From Longimonas sp040409695 (lineage in GTDB: Bacteria; Bacteroidota; Rhodothermia; Rhodothermales; Salinibacteraceae): a stretch of DNA of 22,841 nt. The notes under the pieces were generated by a model, which was not told where the DNA came from, did no database searches, and saw nothing but the letters and a program-made list of their open reading frames with translations. The position numbers and the translations under genes are program-made. Shown in pieces: positions 8,036 to 16,343 of this stretch (the stretch's first letter is position 1; each line of letters starts with the position of its first letter). The DNA is taken from contig NZ_JARWGJ010000182.1 of assembly GCF_040409695.1 (NCBI RefSeq), positions 1 through 22,841 on the forward strand. The letters run 5' to 3'.

Positions 8036-9631
8036 ATGACTGTCCCTGACCACGTAACCTCGCACCTTCGTGCGCTGGGCCTATCGGATACGGGCCCGAT
8101 CTACTACAACTTGAAGCCTCCGGTGCTCTACGAAATGGCTCTGGCCAACGACGAAGGCCAGCTTGTGGACCAGGGGCCCTTGCTTACGCGCACGGCGCCG
8201 TATACAGGCCGCAGTCCCAAAGACCGCTTTATCGTGCGCGACGCCTCGAACGTTGACACCATCAACTGGGGCGAGGTGAACCGGCCCACCGACCCCAAAA
8301 CGTTCGACCACCTGCAGCAGCGTCTCACTGAGCATGCCGCCGGCAAACCGCTGTTTGTACAAGACCTGTACGCCGGAGCCGATACGGACTACACGATGCC
8401 GGTGCGTATCATCACTGAAAAGGCCTGGCATAGCTTGTTTGCCTACAATATGTTTGTGCGCCGCCCCGAACAAGACCGTTCGGACTTTGAGCCGGGCTTT
8501 ACAGTGCTCAATCTGTGCTCGTACAAGGCCGACCCGGAGCGAGACAACACGCACTCTGAGGCAGCCATCTTCGTGAGTATGGAGAAAGAGCTGGTCTTGA
8601 TCGGTGGCACGCACTATGCCGGCGAAATCAAGAAGTCCATCTTCTCGGTACTCAACTACATGCTCCCCTCCGACGGCGTGCTGCCCATGCACTGCTCAGC
8701 CAACGAAGATCCTGACGGCACTACCGCCGTCTTCTTTGGTCTTTCGGGCACCGGCAAAACGACGCTCTCAGCCGACGCCCGTCGCACGCTAATCGGCGAC
8801 GATGAGCATGGATGGAGCGATAATGGGGTGTTCAATTTTGAAGGCGGCTGCTACGCCAAGATGATCGACCTTACGCGTGAGCAGGAGCCCGAGATCTACG
8901 CTACCACCGAGCGGTTTGGCACGATTCTCGAAAACGTTATTGTGGATCCGGAGACCCGCCGTCCGGACTTTACGGACGATACCATCACGAAGAATACCCG
9001 TGGGTCGTATCCGATTGACTATATCCCCAATGCGTCAGACTCAGGCCAGGGCGGGCATCCCGACCATGTGATCTTTCTGACGTACGATGCCTTCGGCGTG
9101 CTTCCACCGGTGTCGCGCCTGACACCGGAGCAGACGATGTTTCACTTTCTGTCGGGTTATACAGCCAAGGTAGCCGGCACCGAACGAGGCGTGAGTGCTC
9201 CGAAGGCCACCTTTAGCACCTGTTTCGGTGAACCGTTCATGGTGCGACATCCTGTTGAGTATGCTGAGCTGCTGGGCGAAAAGATCCGCACACATAGCGC
9301 AACGTGCTGGCTCGTTAACACCGGACTCACGGGCGGTCCGTACGGCACCGGATCCCGCATCGACCTGCCCTATACCCGGGCTATGGTTGACGCCATCCTC
9401 GAAAACGAGTTAAACAACGTCGAAACAGTCCCCGACCCGGTGTTCGGGATGCACGTGCCTACCCACGTTCCGAACGTTCCCGATGAGATTCTGCAGCCGC
9501 GCAATACGTGGAGCGACAAAGAGGCGTTCGATGCGCAGGCAAACGAGCTCGCTCAGATGTTTGCAGACAACTTCAAGACGTATGCTGACTACGTCACAAA
9601 CGGCGTAGAAGCAGCGGCCCCCAGCGTGTAG
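8036..9631 (+). CDS. pckA: Phosphoenolpyruvate carboxykinase (ATP)
   Basis: PckA interconverts oxaloacetate plus ATP and phosphoenolpyruvate plus CO2 plus ADP in the cytoplasm, the first committed step of gluconeogenesis. From the ATG at 8036 it is 531 residues, near the 540 of E. coli. The ATP-type P-loop FFGLSGTGKTTLS lies around residue 235. It is followed by the metal/nucleotide motif LIGDDEHGWSDNGVFNFEGG and by a TKNTRGSYPIDYIPN block. These motifs separate it from the unrelated-looking GTP-type enzyme. An in-frame extension to 7769 has no family similarity. No Shine-Dalgarno sequence is seen. It is monocistronic, closed by a hairpin terminator shared with the convergent phosphoesterase gene. 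Confidence 0.97.
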   Translation: MTVPDHVTSHLRALGLSDTGPIYYNLKPPVLYEMALANDEGQLVDQGPLLTRTAPYTGRSPKDRFIVRDASNVDTINWGEVNRPTDPKTFDHLQQRLTEHAAGKPLFVQDLYAGADTDYTMPVRIITEKAWHSLFAYNMFVRRPEQDRSDFEPGFTVLNLCSYKADPERDNTHSEAAIFVSMEKELVLIGGTHYAGEIKKSIFSVLNYMLPSDGVLPMHCSANEDPDGTTAVFFGLSGTGKTTLSADARRTLIGDDEHGWSDNGVFNFEGGCYAKMIDLTREQEPEIYATTERFGTILENVIVDPETRRPDFTDDTITKNTRGSYPIDYIPNASDSGQGGHPDHVIFLTYDAFGVLPPVSRLTPEQTMFHFLSGYTAKVAGTERGVSAPKATFSTCFGEPFMVRHPVEYAELLGEKIRTHSATCWLVNTGLTGGPYGTGSRIDLPYTRAMVDAILENELNNVETVPDPVFGMHVPTHVPNVPDEILQPRNTWSDKEAFDAQANELAQMFADNFKTYADYVTNGVEAAAPSV

Positions 9632-9643
9632 ACAGTAGCTGGG

Positions 9644-9679
9644 TGTAAGAACGACTGTGAGAACGGCTGCAAAGAGCAC
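9644..9679. repeat. 12-bp tandem repeat, three degenerate copies
   Basis: TGTAAGAACGAC (9644), TGTGAGAACGGC (9656) and TGCAAAGAGCAC (9668) form a degrading 12-bp array just after the pckA stop codon and before the terminator. Confidence 0.65.
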
Positions 9680-9705
9680 AGTGCGTTCCAACGCGCGTCT
9701 ATTTC

Positions 9706-9740
9706 GAAGGGCATCCGTCCATTGCGGCGGATGCCCTTTC
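9706..9740. terminator. Terminator shared by pckA and the convergent phosphoesterase gene
   Basis: The stem AAGGGCATCCG (9707-9717) pairs with CGGATGCCCTT (9728-9738) around a 10-base loop. A short T run follows on the plus strand (CCCTTTC) and A/T bases flank the other side. It lies between two convergent genes. Confidence 0.75.
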
Positions 9741-9789
9741 GTACTTGTTTACATGGGATGCGACGGCCCACCGGTATCATCCAACGGTA

Positions 9790-10608
9790 TTATGAAGAGA
9801 CGCCGGCACGCTCAAACGAAGTGGTACGTGCTGTCTCGAACTGTTGGGCGTCCTTGTTGTACCGGCGCTCCTCAATGGAAAACGTGCCATGCTCGACACG
9901 CACCACATTGTAAAAGTTAATTCCCCGGTTTGACTTGCGTCCGCGACTGCTGGTCGCGGTACCGGCACTGGCCACAACAACACGGTGGTCGCCGGGCACC
10001 ACATCAACCGACTCGATATGCGAGATATGCAGGTGGCCGCAGAGAATCAGGTCGATGCGGGCTTCGGCGGCTGCGCCAAGCGCCTCATCAGGATTCCCGA
10101 CGATATCATGGCGCCCCAGCTCCTGCATACGTGTCAAGTGGTGGTGCACCACCAGCACCCGAAACTTGTTGTCGTGCGCGTCAAAGAAGTCGCGCATGGT
10201 ATCGAGCGCCGCCGCAGGCAGACGTCCGCTCTTTACGGTAGCCCCGTGCGGCGACGACAGCCCCAGCATGGCGATGGTGCCGTCTACTACTTTCGGCGCA
10301 AGCTCGTCCTGAACAAGCCTCCGATACTTGCGAAGCGGCGTGAACAGGCGCCGATACGGACGCCACCAGGGGTATACGTCGTGGTTGCCGGGGACTACGA
10401 GAGCAGGCGCATCAAACTGCTCGATCATGGCCACCGCTGCCTGAAACTCGCCTGTTCGGGCACGCTGCGTGAGGTCGCCGCTCACTGCTACAATGTCGAT
10501 GTCGTGTGCGTTGATGTCGTTAATCAGGGCCGGCACCACCTCTGCATGCGCAATCTTTCCGAAGTGGATGTCGGAGCAGTGGGCAATGGTGTAGGGCGCA
10601 GAAGCCAT
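9790..10608 (-). CDS. Calcineurin-like metallophosphoesterase
   Basis: The product belongs to the binuclear metallophosphoesterase superfamily, whose members hydrolyse phosphomonoesters or diesters; CpdA-type cyclic nucleotide phosphodiesterases are among the closest in motif layout. From the ATG at 10608 it is 272 residues. The full metal-ligand set is visible: DIH (Asp13, His15), GDLT (Asp45), GNHD (Asn75, His76), HHH (155-157) and GHLH (191-194). An in-frame extension to 10734 is non-conserved. No signal peptide is evident, so it is probably cytoplasmic. The real substrate cannot be told from sequence. It lies downstream of the PDH operon in the same direction but is separated by a terminator, so it needs its own promoter in 10609-10835, which I could not identify. 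Confidence 0.85.
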   Translation of the reverse strand: MASAPYTIAHCSDIHFGKIAHAEVVPALINDINAHDIDIVAVSGDLTQRARTGEFQAAVAMIEQFDAPALVVPGNHDVYPWWRPYRRLFTPLRKYRRLVQDELAPKVVDGTIAMLGLSSPHGATVKSGRLPAAALDTMRDFFDAHDNKFRVLVVHHHLTRMQELGRHDIVGNPDEALGAAAEARIDLILCGHLHISHIESVDVVPGDHRVVVASAGTATSSRGRKSNRGINFYNVVRVEHGTFSIEERRYNKDAQQFETARTTSFERAGVSS

Positions 10609-10835
10609 GCAAAAGTTGTCTGCAAGATAACGGATTGCGGACGATGATATATTCAGACGGAGTCGCATAAACACGGTTCGCTGCATCTTTTCAGCACACC
10701 CTTTCAGTGCATCCTGGCAGCGGCTCTCCTGCACTCTCCCACACTTTCATACAGCACCGCACTGAGAACCTGTTTCGATTTCTTAATTTGGGCTGCGTGT
10801 GCCGCCAGTCCGTTTCATGCAATCTGTTTCCCAAC

Positions 10836-10880
10836 AAAAAAACGCCGCAGCCGAAAGCATCGTGCTTCGGGCTGCGGCGT
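10836..10880 (-). terminator. Rho-independent terminator of the PDH operon
   Basis: On the minus strand a stem of about 17 bp (ACGCCGCAGCC...GGCTGCGGCGT with one mismatch region) is followed by a run of seven T (the A run at 10836-10842 on the plus strand). It lies 45 bases after the pdhC stop codon. The 316-base spacer 10609-10924 holds nothing else I recognise. Confidence 0.9.
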
Positions 10881-10924
10881 GCGTGTTGCGTATTAGATGG
10901 ATCTTTCCAGCAGGGAGTGCGCTG

Positions 10925-12292
10925 CTATAACAGCATCGTCATTGGGTCTTCGAGATAGCCGCGCATGGTATCGAGGAACTGCGCTCCCACCGCGCCATCG
11001 ACCACACGGTGATCGCATGAGAGCGTGACCTTCATGCGTTTGCCCGGGACAATCTCGCCCTCTTCAACAACCGGCTCATCACGGATACCGCCTACAGCCA
11101 GAATGGCCGCGTTGGGCGGATTCAGGATCGCGGTGAACTCCTCGATTCCGAACATCCCGAGGTTACTCGTTGTGAAGGTCGCCCCTTCGTAATCCTCAGG
11201 CTGCAGCTCGCGGTCGCGCGCTTTGCCAGCGAGCGTCCTCGTTTCTTCAGCGATCTGCGTAAGGCCCTTCTGATCGGCGTTCCGAATCACCGGCGTAATG
11301 AGCCCTTCATCGATCGCGACGGCAATGCCTACGTGCACATCATCGTAGAGGCGGATTTCTCCCTCATCGGCGTGGTACGAGGCATTCACGTACGGGTGTT
11401 CGGACAGCGCCAGCGCGCACGCCTTCGTGATCAGGTCGTTGTACGAGATACGCGAGCGATCTTTCGCTTCAGCAAGCTCGTTGAGCTCCGCGCGGACCTC
11501 CGCCGCACGCGCCATATCAACGTCGATCGTGAGGTAGAAGTGGGGGGCCGTAAACTTGCTCTGTGCCAGACGCCGCGAAATCGCCTTGCGCATCTGTGAG
11601 ATCGGCTCGGTCTCGTATCCCACATCAATCTTGACCGACTCCGCCGGTTGAGGCTGTGGAGCAGGTTCGGGAGCCGAGGTGTCGGCTGCTTCAGCAGGCT
11701 CGGGGGTCGCCTCTTGCTCGGCAAGAGCCGCCTCCACATCGCGGCGCACAATACGCCCGTTCGGACCGGTTCCTTCGACGGTGCTCAGATCGACGGTGTG
11801 CTCTTGTGCCACCCGGCGCGCAAGCGGTGAAGCCTTCACGCGTTCACCACTCGCATCGGTCGGCGCCGGCACAGGCTCGGGGGTACGATCTTGCAGCGAG
11901 CCATCGCCAGAGGGAGCATCTGCAGCGGCAGAAGCTGTATCCGCCGTCTCAGGAGCAGCGTCTTCCGACGACTCCGTTTCTCCAGACGCTGTGGCCTCAT
12001 CGGCCACGCCATTACCTGCTGCATCACCGCCGACAATGTCTGAGATGTCTTCGTCTTCGTCGCCCAGCACCGCGATCAGCTCGCCGATGGGTACCGCATC
12101 CCCCTCATCAATCATCTTTTTGAGCAAGACGCCCTCATCGAACGCCTCCAGGTCCATGGTTGCCTTGTCGGTTTCGACCTGGGCGATAATATCGCCAGCC
12201 GATACAGCATCGCCCTCGTCGACGAGCCAGGCAGAAAGGACACCTTCCTCCATGGTGTCGCTCAGTTTGGGCATTTCTATCGTGATAGCCAT
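10925..12292 (-). CDS. pdhC: Pyruvate dehydrogenase E2, dihydrolipoamide acetyltransferase
   Basis: E2 is the core of the pyruvate dehydrogenase complex. Its lipoyl arm carries acetyl groups from E1 to CoA and passes electrons to E3. The product is 455 residues. There is a single N-terminal lipoyl domain with the modified Lys43 in ETDKATM. A long acidic Ala/Glu/Thr linker follows (about 80-150). The peripheral subunit-binding domain is at about 152-190 (SPLARRVA...GTGPNGRIVRRDVE). A Pro/Ala/Glu linker then leads to the catalytic domain, with HRVVDG (His428, Asp432) near the C-terminus. It is the last gene of the pdhA-pdhB-pdhC operon, 116 bases after pdhB. Branched-chain or 2-oxoglutarate E2 are alternatives, but the partners favour pyruvate. 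No E3 gene is in the window. Confidence 0.93.
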   Translation of the reverse strand: MAITIEMPKLSDTMEEGVLSAWLVDEGDAVSAGDIIAQVETDKATMDLEAFDEGVLLKKMIDEGDAVPIGELIAVLGDEDEDISDIVGGDAAGNGVADEATASGETESSEDAAPETADTASAAADAPSGDGSLQDRTPEPVPAPTDASGERVKASPLARRVAQEHTVDLSTVEGTGPNGRIVRRDVEAALAEQEATPEPAEAADTSAPEPAPQPQPAESVKIDVGYETEPISQMRKAISRRLAQSKFTAPHFYLTIDVDMARAAEVRAELNELAEAKDRSRISYNDLITKACALALSEHPYVNASYHADEGEIRLYDDVHVGIAVAIDEGLITPVIRNADQKGLTQIAEETRTLAGKARDRELQPEDYEGATFTTSNLGMFGIEEFTAILNPPNAAILAVGGIRDEPVVEEGEIVPGKRMKVTLSCDHRVVDGAVGAQFLDTMRGYLEDPMTMLL

Positions 12293-12408
12293 AGGCAGTT
12301 GCGTAGGTGCAGCGGGTGAGTATCAACAGAATGGGTGGTACAGGGGGATACGGAGCGGCAGGGGCTACTTGAAAGCTCTGCTGCCACCGCGAAGAACCGC
12401 GGTTGCGA

Positions 12409-13395
12409 TCAGGCATCCGCGTAGAGCACGCTCAGGCATGCTTCCACGGTCTCCTCAGCGCTCGGCATATACGCCTCGTACAGGTTGGGAGCGTACGGTG
12501 CTGGGGTGTCGGCAGCGGTTACGCGGGTTACGGGCGCATCCAGGTAATCGAAGGCACGCTCCTGCACCTGCTGCGACACCTCGCTCGCAAAGCTCGTGAA
12601 CGGGTTGCTCTCATCGACAATGACAAGGCGATTTGTTTTCACAACCGACTCCACGATCGTCTCAATGTCGAGCGGCTTAATGGTGCGTGGGTCAATGACC
12701 TCGGCTTCGTAGCCGCGCTCAGCCAGCTGCTCTGCGGCATCCATCGCAAGCCAGTAGCTCTTGTTGTGCGCCACGATGGTCACGTCGCCGCCGGTACGGG
12801 CCACGCGCGCTTTGCCGATCGGCAGCGTGTAGTCTTCGTCGTCAGAGACCTCTCCCTTCAAGCCGTACATCTGTTCACTTTCAAGGAACAGCACCGGATC
12901 GTCATCGCGCACAGCGCTCTTGAGCAGCCCTTTGGCGTCGTCGGGATTGGAAACCGATATGACCTTCAGGCCGGGAAAGTTGGCGTAGATGGCTTCGACC
13001 GAGTTGCTGTGCGTAGCAGCCAGCTGTCCCGCAGCGCCGTTCGGCCCGCGAAACACGATCGGCGTGCCGAACTGTCCGCCCGACATATAGCGAATGTTGG
13101 CCGCGTTATTGACCACCTGGTCGAAAGCGACAAACGAGAAATTCCATGTCATGAACTCGATGATAGGCCGCAGCCCATTCATCGCAGCCCCAATGCCAAG
13201 TCCGGCAAATCCGAGCTCGCTAATCGGGGTATCGATGACACGGTCGGGGCCAAACTCGTCGAGCATCCCTTTGCTCACTTTGTAGGCTCCGTTGTATTCG
13301 GCCACCTCCTCGCCCATCAAAAACACGTTCTCGTCGCGACGCATTTCTTCGGACATTGCTTCGCGAATTGCCTCACGTAATTGCAGTTCAGCCAT
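12409..13395 (-). CDS. pdhB: Pyruvate dehydrogenase E1 beta subunit
   Basis: E1 beta pairs with E1 alpha in an alpha2beta2 tetramer that decarboxylates pyruvate on thiamine diphosphate and acetylates the E2 lipoyl group. The product is 328 residues, normal for the family. Conserved blocks are MGEEVAEYNGAYKVSKG, DTPISELGFAGLGIGAA (with Glu60, the residue that activates the cofactor), FMTWNF and ATHS (His129, equivalent to the conserved His128 of other E1 beta chains). The C-terminal transketolase domain contains EVIDPRTIKPLD and VDES. It sits between pdhA (72-base gap) and pdhC. The DTPISE and MTWNF blocks favour pyruvate over branched-chain substrates, though this is not decisive. Confidence 0.94.
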   Translation of the reverse strand: MAELQLREAIREAMSEEMRRDENVFLMGEEVAEYNGAYKVSKGMLDEFGPDRVIDTPISELGFAGLGIGAAMNGLRPIIEFMTWNFSFVAFDQVVNNAANIRYMSGGQFGTPIVFRGPNGAAGQLAATHSNSVEAIYANFPGLKVISVSNPDDAKGLLKSAVRDDDPVLFLESEQMYGLKGEVSDDEDYTLPIGKARVARTGGDVTIVAHNKSYWLAMDAAEQLAERGYEAEVIDPRTIKPLDIETIVESVVKTNRLVIVDESNPFTSFASEVSQQVQERAFDYLDAPVTRVTAADTPAPYAPNLYEAYMPSAEETVEACLSVLYADA

Positions 13396-13467
13396 CAGGG
13401 AAAAATCAGTCGTTGATTAGAATCGGTTGGGATGCGTGGCGTAGGTACGCCGGTGGTAGGAACGCGC

Positions 13468-14646
13468 TTATTTTAGGAAGGCGTAGTCGTCCTGCGCGTA
13501 TACATGGTCGTAGAGCTCGCTTTCGTCAGGGAAGTCGCTTTCCTCAGCAAACGCGATCGCGTCGAGTACAATCTGTTTCAGTTCGTCATCGATTGCATCG
13601 AGCTCGTCGTCGGTCGCGATATCGTTTTCCGTTAGATAGCGCTGCAGGCGCACGATAGCGTCTTCGCTCTTACGGTCGTCGAGCTCGCCTTCCTTACGAT
13701 AAGAAGCCGGATCGCTAATCGAGTGGCCCTGATAGCGATACGTACGCACCTCCAGCAGCGATGGCTGTCCATTACGAGCCATTTCGGCGTGCTCCTGCAC
13801 GGCCTTGCTCATGCTGAAGACGTCCATGCCGCTAACCAGCGATGAGGGCATGTCGTACGAGAGCGCCTGCTTGAAGAGATCCGTCTCCGCTGCAGCGCGG
13901 TCTACGGCCGTACCCATCGCATATTGGTTGTTCTCAATAATGGTAACCAGCGGCAGGTCGTAGAGCGAAGCAAGGTTCAGCGCTTCGTGAAAGGCGCCCT
14001 GATGCACGGCTCCGTCGCCGAGGAAGCACAGGCAGACATTGTCTTCGCCGCGGTACTTGTGCGCAAAGGCGATACCAGCCCCCAGGGGAACGTGCGCGCC
14101 AACAATCCCGTGGCCTCCGAAGAGTCGCTGCTCCTGATCGAAGAAATGCATCGATCCGCCTTTCCCGCGCGAGGAGCCGGTCCCTTTCCCAAAGAGCTCG
14201 GCCATTGCCGGCCCGGGCTCCATGCCCATCGCCAGGCCGATTCCGTGATCGCGGTAAGCCGTGATCACCGAATCCTCGCCGAGACGAATGGCGTGGACCG
14301 ACCCGGTCGACACGGCCTCCTGCCCGATGTAGAGGTGCAAGAAACCGGAGATGTTCTGCTTCTGATACTGCTGGCGGCAACGCTCTTCGAAGCGGCGTTG
14401 CAGCATCATGCTCCTGAACATTTCGAGGAGCGCGTCCTCATCCGCCCCGATGTCTTCGTGCGTGTATGCATCCGCCGGGTACGTATTGAAAGTATATTCT
14501 GCCGTAATGGGGCCAGATGGAATCGTAATGGACTGCTCTGTCCATGGCCCTTTAGGCGTATCTTCAGCGACACCGTCGCCAGCCGGCGCGTCGTTGGCGG
14601 CGTCCTGGGCGTTGCTTTCTTCTGCTACCTCTTTACTCGATGCCAT
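13468..14646 (-). CDS. pdhA: Pyruvate dehydrogenase E1 alpha subunit
   Basis: E1 alpha holds the thiamine diphosphate binding fold of the E1 tetramer. The product is 392 residues. The cofactor motif runs from GDGAVHQGAFHEALNLA (starting at 210) to ENN (238-240). Other family blocks are GFLHLYIGQEA (101-111), YRDHG (131-135) and GKGGSMH (161-167). The loop YRYQGHSISDP near 305 matches the E1 alpha phosphorylation-loop region, although no kinase is known or seen here. The first 70 or so residues form an acidic Asp/Ala/Glu-rich extension that most E1 alpha proteins lack. It is the first gene of the operon; its promoter should lie in the divergent spacer upstream. Confidence 0.94.
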   Translation of the reverse strand: MASSKEVAEESNAQDAANDAPAGDGVAEDTPKGPWTEQSITIPSGPITAEYTFNTYPADAYTHEDIGADEDALLEMFRSMMLQRRFEERCRQQYQKQNISGFLHLYIGQEAVSTGSVHAIRLGEDSVITAYRDHGIGLAMGMEPGPAMAELFGKGTGSSRGKGGSMHFFDQEQRLFGGHGIVGAHVPLGAGIAFAHKYRGEDNVCLCFLGDGAVHQGAFHEALNLASLYDLPLVTIIENNQYAMGTAVDRAAAETDLFKQALSYDMPSSLVSGMDVFSMSKAVQEHAEMARNGQPSLLEVRTYRYQGHSISDPASYRKEGELDDRKSEDAIVRLQRYLTENDIATDDELDAIDDELKQIVLDAIAFAEESDFPDESELYDHVYAQDDYAFLK

Positions 14647-14688
14647 AATCGTATGCGTATCTTCCAGGTGATGTATAGCGTGGGGCGC

Positions 14689-14716
14689 TAAGCCAGAAAC
14701 CGTAAGCCAGCAACCG
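14689..14716. repeat. 14-bp direct duplication
   Basis: TAAGCCAGAAACCG (14689-14702) is followed directly by TAAGCCAGCAACCG (14703-14716), differing at one base. It lies 43 bases upstream of pdhA. Confidence 0.75.
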
Positions 14717-14897
14717 GTCAGGAAGTGGCTCCCGTATATGCCAGCCCTTTTAAGAGCCCCTGCATCGTACGGTTTCGGTTCCTTTCGAAATCAGGTGCGT
14801 TTCCTATCGATCTTTGCGGAGTTGCCGGACCGCCTGCCCTGGGCGTAGCATTCAACTAAGATACAGCATCAGCATGCAGGCTGTCAACCCCCTCGCA

Positions 14898-14962
14898 TCC
14901 ACCTGCGTTATCCACCTGCGTTATCCGCCTGCGTTATCTGCCTGCGTTATCTGCCTGCGATT
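14898..14962. repeat. 13-bp tandem repeat, five copies
   Basis: Units TCCACCTGCGTTA, the same again, TCCGCCTGCGTTA, TCTGCCTGCGTTA and TCTGCCTGCGATT start at 14898, 14911, 14924, 14937 and 14950. Divergence increases in one direction. The array lies about 115 bases upstream of the glycosyltransferase start. Confidence 0.92.
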
Positions 14963-15076
14963 GCGCTTGGCCTGTATGCCTGCTACTTTCTGGAAGTATG
15001 ACCCGTACTGCGACCAGCCCCACTTGCAACGTTCGCCGCTACCCGACCCTGTCGTCATAACGACTCTTCACTGCCT

Positions 15077-15805
15077 GTGTCTTCCTCTACCCTGGTCATT
15101 ATTCCCACATACAACGAATCTGCCACGATCGGGACCGTGCTGCATCAGGTGATGCAGCAGCCGGGGGCGTTGCATGCCCTCGTGGTCGACGATGGCTCTC
15201 CGGATGGCACCGCTAAGCTCGTAAAAGAGGCCCAGGCCGCGCATCCGAACCGGATATTTCTGATCGAGCGCAGCGGAAAGCAAGGACTCGGATCGGCATA
15301 TCGGACGGGCTTCCGGTTTGCACTGGAGCGCGACTACACCTGCATCTGCGAGATGGATGCCGACCTCTCACATAATCCGGACGATCTGCCCCATCTCATT
15401 GCGCCCGTAGCCGCCGACGAAACCGACCTCGCTATCGGGTCGCGCTACGTAGGGGGCGTCCGCGTTATTGACTGGCCGCTTCCCCGCCTGATGCTCTCGT
15501 ATGGAGCGGGCATGTACACCCGTGCGATCACCTGCATGCCTATTAAAGACGTAACAGCCGGGTTCAAGTGCTTTCACCGACGCGTACCCGCCCACCTCGA
15601 CCTGGAACGCGTGCGCTCGAACGGCTACGCGTTCCAGGTCGAGATGCACTTTCGCACGTGGCGCGCTGGCTTTCGCATCCAAGAGGTCCCCATCATCTTC
15701 ACCGAGCGGAGCGAAGGACAGTCTAAGATGAGCAAGGCAATCGTACGTGAAGCCGCCTGGAAGGTATGGGAGCTACGCCTGCGTGACTGGATCGGACGGC
15801 TTTAG
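15077..15805 (+). CDS. Polyprenol/dolichol-phosphate mannosyltransferase-like GT2 glycosyltransferase
   Basis: Family 2 enzymes of this type transfer mannose, or another sugar, from a nucleotide sugar to a polyprenyl phosphate at the inner face of the membrane. The product is 242 residues. The GT-A fold is visible: VIIPTYNE (7-14), VVDDGSPDGTA (36-46), the DxD motif in EMDADLSHNPDDL (Asp94, Asp96), IGSRYVGG (120-127), and the C-terminal IIFTERSEGQSKMS. This last block and overall length match DPM1-like catalytic subunits that lack C-terminal membrane helices. The start is a GTG at 15077 with no Shine-Dalgarno; the resulting N-terminus MSSSTLVIIP fits the family. It is divergent from pdhA and convergent with the CBS gene. 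The actual donor and acceptor are not shown by the sequence. Confidence 0.88.
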   Translation: MSSSTLVIIPTYNESATIGTVLHQVMQQPGALHALVVDDGSPDGTAKLVKEAQAAHPNRIFLIERSGKQGLGSAYRTGFRFALERDYTCICEMDADLSHNPDDLPHLIAPVAADETDLAIGSRYVGGVRVIDWPLPRLMLSYGAGMYTRAITCMPIKDVTAGFKCFHRRVPAHLDLERVRSNGYAFQVEMHFRTWRAGFRIQEVPIIFTERSEGQSKMSKAIVREAAWKVWELRLRDWIGRL

Positions 15806-15893
15806 AACTCGCGTTGAGGAGCTTTTAAGCCGCTACCGGTATTGTGGGGTATAATGGATACGGACGCACAGTCCCGGTCGAGCGCTCTATCGC

Positions 15894-16343
15894 TTACCCC
15901 GTATAGCCGCCTGCGATATACGACTTGAGCGACTCTACTTCGTTTTTAGCGCGCTCCGAGACGTACTTCACGCAGTCGCCGATTGATACCAGTCCGCGCA
16001 GCGTACCGTCTTCGTTCACAACAGGCAGATGGCGGCACTTGTGGGCGGTCATGAGTTCCATGCACTCTCCCACCGTACAGCGCGGCGGCACCGTAACCAC
16101 ATCTGTTGTCATCACCTCTTTAACCTGTGTCGTGTCAGAGGTGCGTCCCTGTAGCACGATACGCCGCAGATAATCGCGTTCGGTGAAGATACCCGCGATT
16201 CGATCCGCCTTCATCGCAAGGATAGATCCAACGTTGTGGTCGACCATCGTTTCGATCGCTTCAAGCACGGTGGCTTCCGGCGTAATCGTGATGACCTCGC
16301 GTCCTTTCTGGCCAAGTAAGCTTGAAACTGGAAGCGTTTCCAT
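15894..16343 (-). CDS. CBS domain-pair protein
   Basis: CBS pairs form a nucleotide-binding module that senses adenosyl ligands such as AMP or ATP. The product is 149 residues and consists of little but the pair: CBS1 at about 15-65 (ending GIFTERD) and CBS2 at about 77-130 (ending GLVSIGD), plus a short C-terminal tail. Stand-alone CBS proteins of this type are common; the partner is unknown. The ATG at 16343 is preferred over an in-frame GTG at 16361 because a purine-rich GGGGGA lies at ribosome-binding distance before it. This is the only Shine-Dalgarno-like sequence I noticed before a gene here. It is convergent with the glycosyltransferase gene, with no obvious hairpin between them. Confidence 0.88.
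   Translation of the reverse strand: METLPVSSLLGQKGREVITITPEATVLEAIETMVDHNVGSILAMKADRIAGIFTERDYLRRIVLQGRTSDTTQVKEVMTTDVVTVPPRCTVGECMELMTAHKCRHLPVVNEDGTLRGLVSIGDCVKYVSERAKNEVESLKSYIAGGYTG

Larger units (their letters stand above)
14647..15076. promoter_or_regulatory. Divergent spacer between pdhA and the glycosyltransferase gene
   Basis: This 430-base region separates two divergent transcription units and should hold both promoters. It carries two separate tandem arrays (14689-14716 and 14898-14962), listed on their own. Otherwise I see no gene, riboswitch or terminator, and no promoter I can defend. Confidence 0.45.

Noticed and set aside
11679..12599. A 306-codon Ser/Ala-rich frame antisense to pdhC
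   Set aside because: Low complexity arises from the Ala/Glu linker codons of pdhC read backwards.
12403..13380. A 325-codon open frame antisense to pdhB
   Set aside because: It mirrors pdhB almost completely; GC-rich coding bias produces such shadows.
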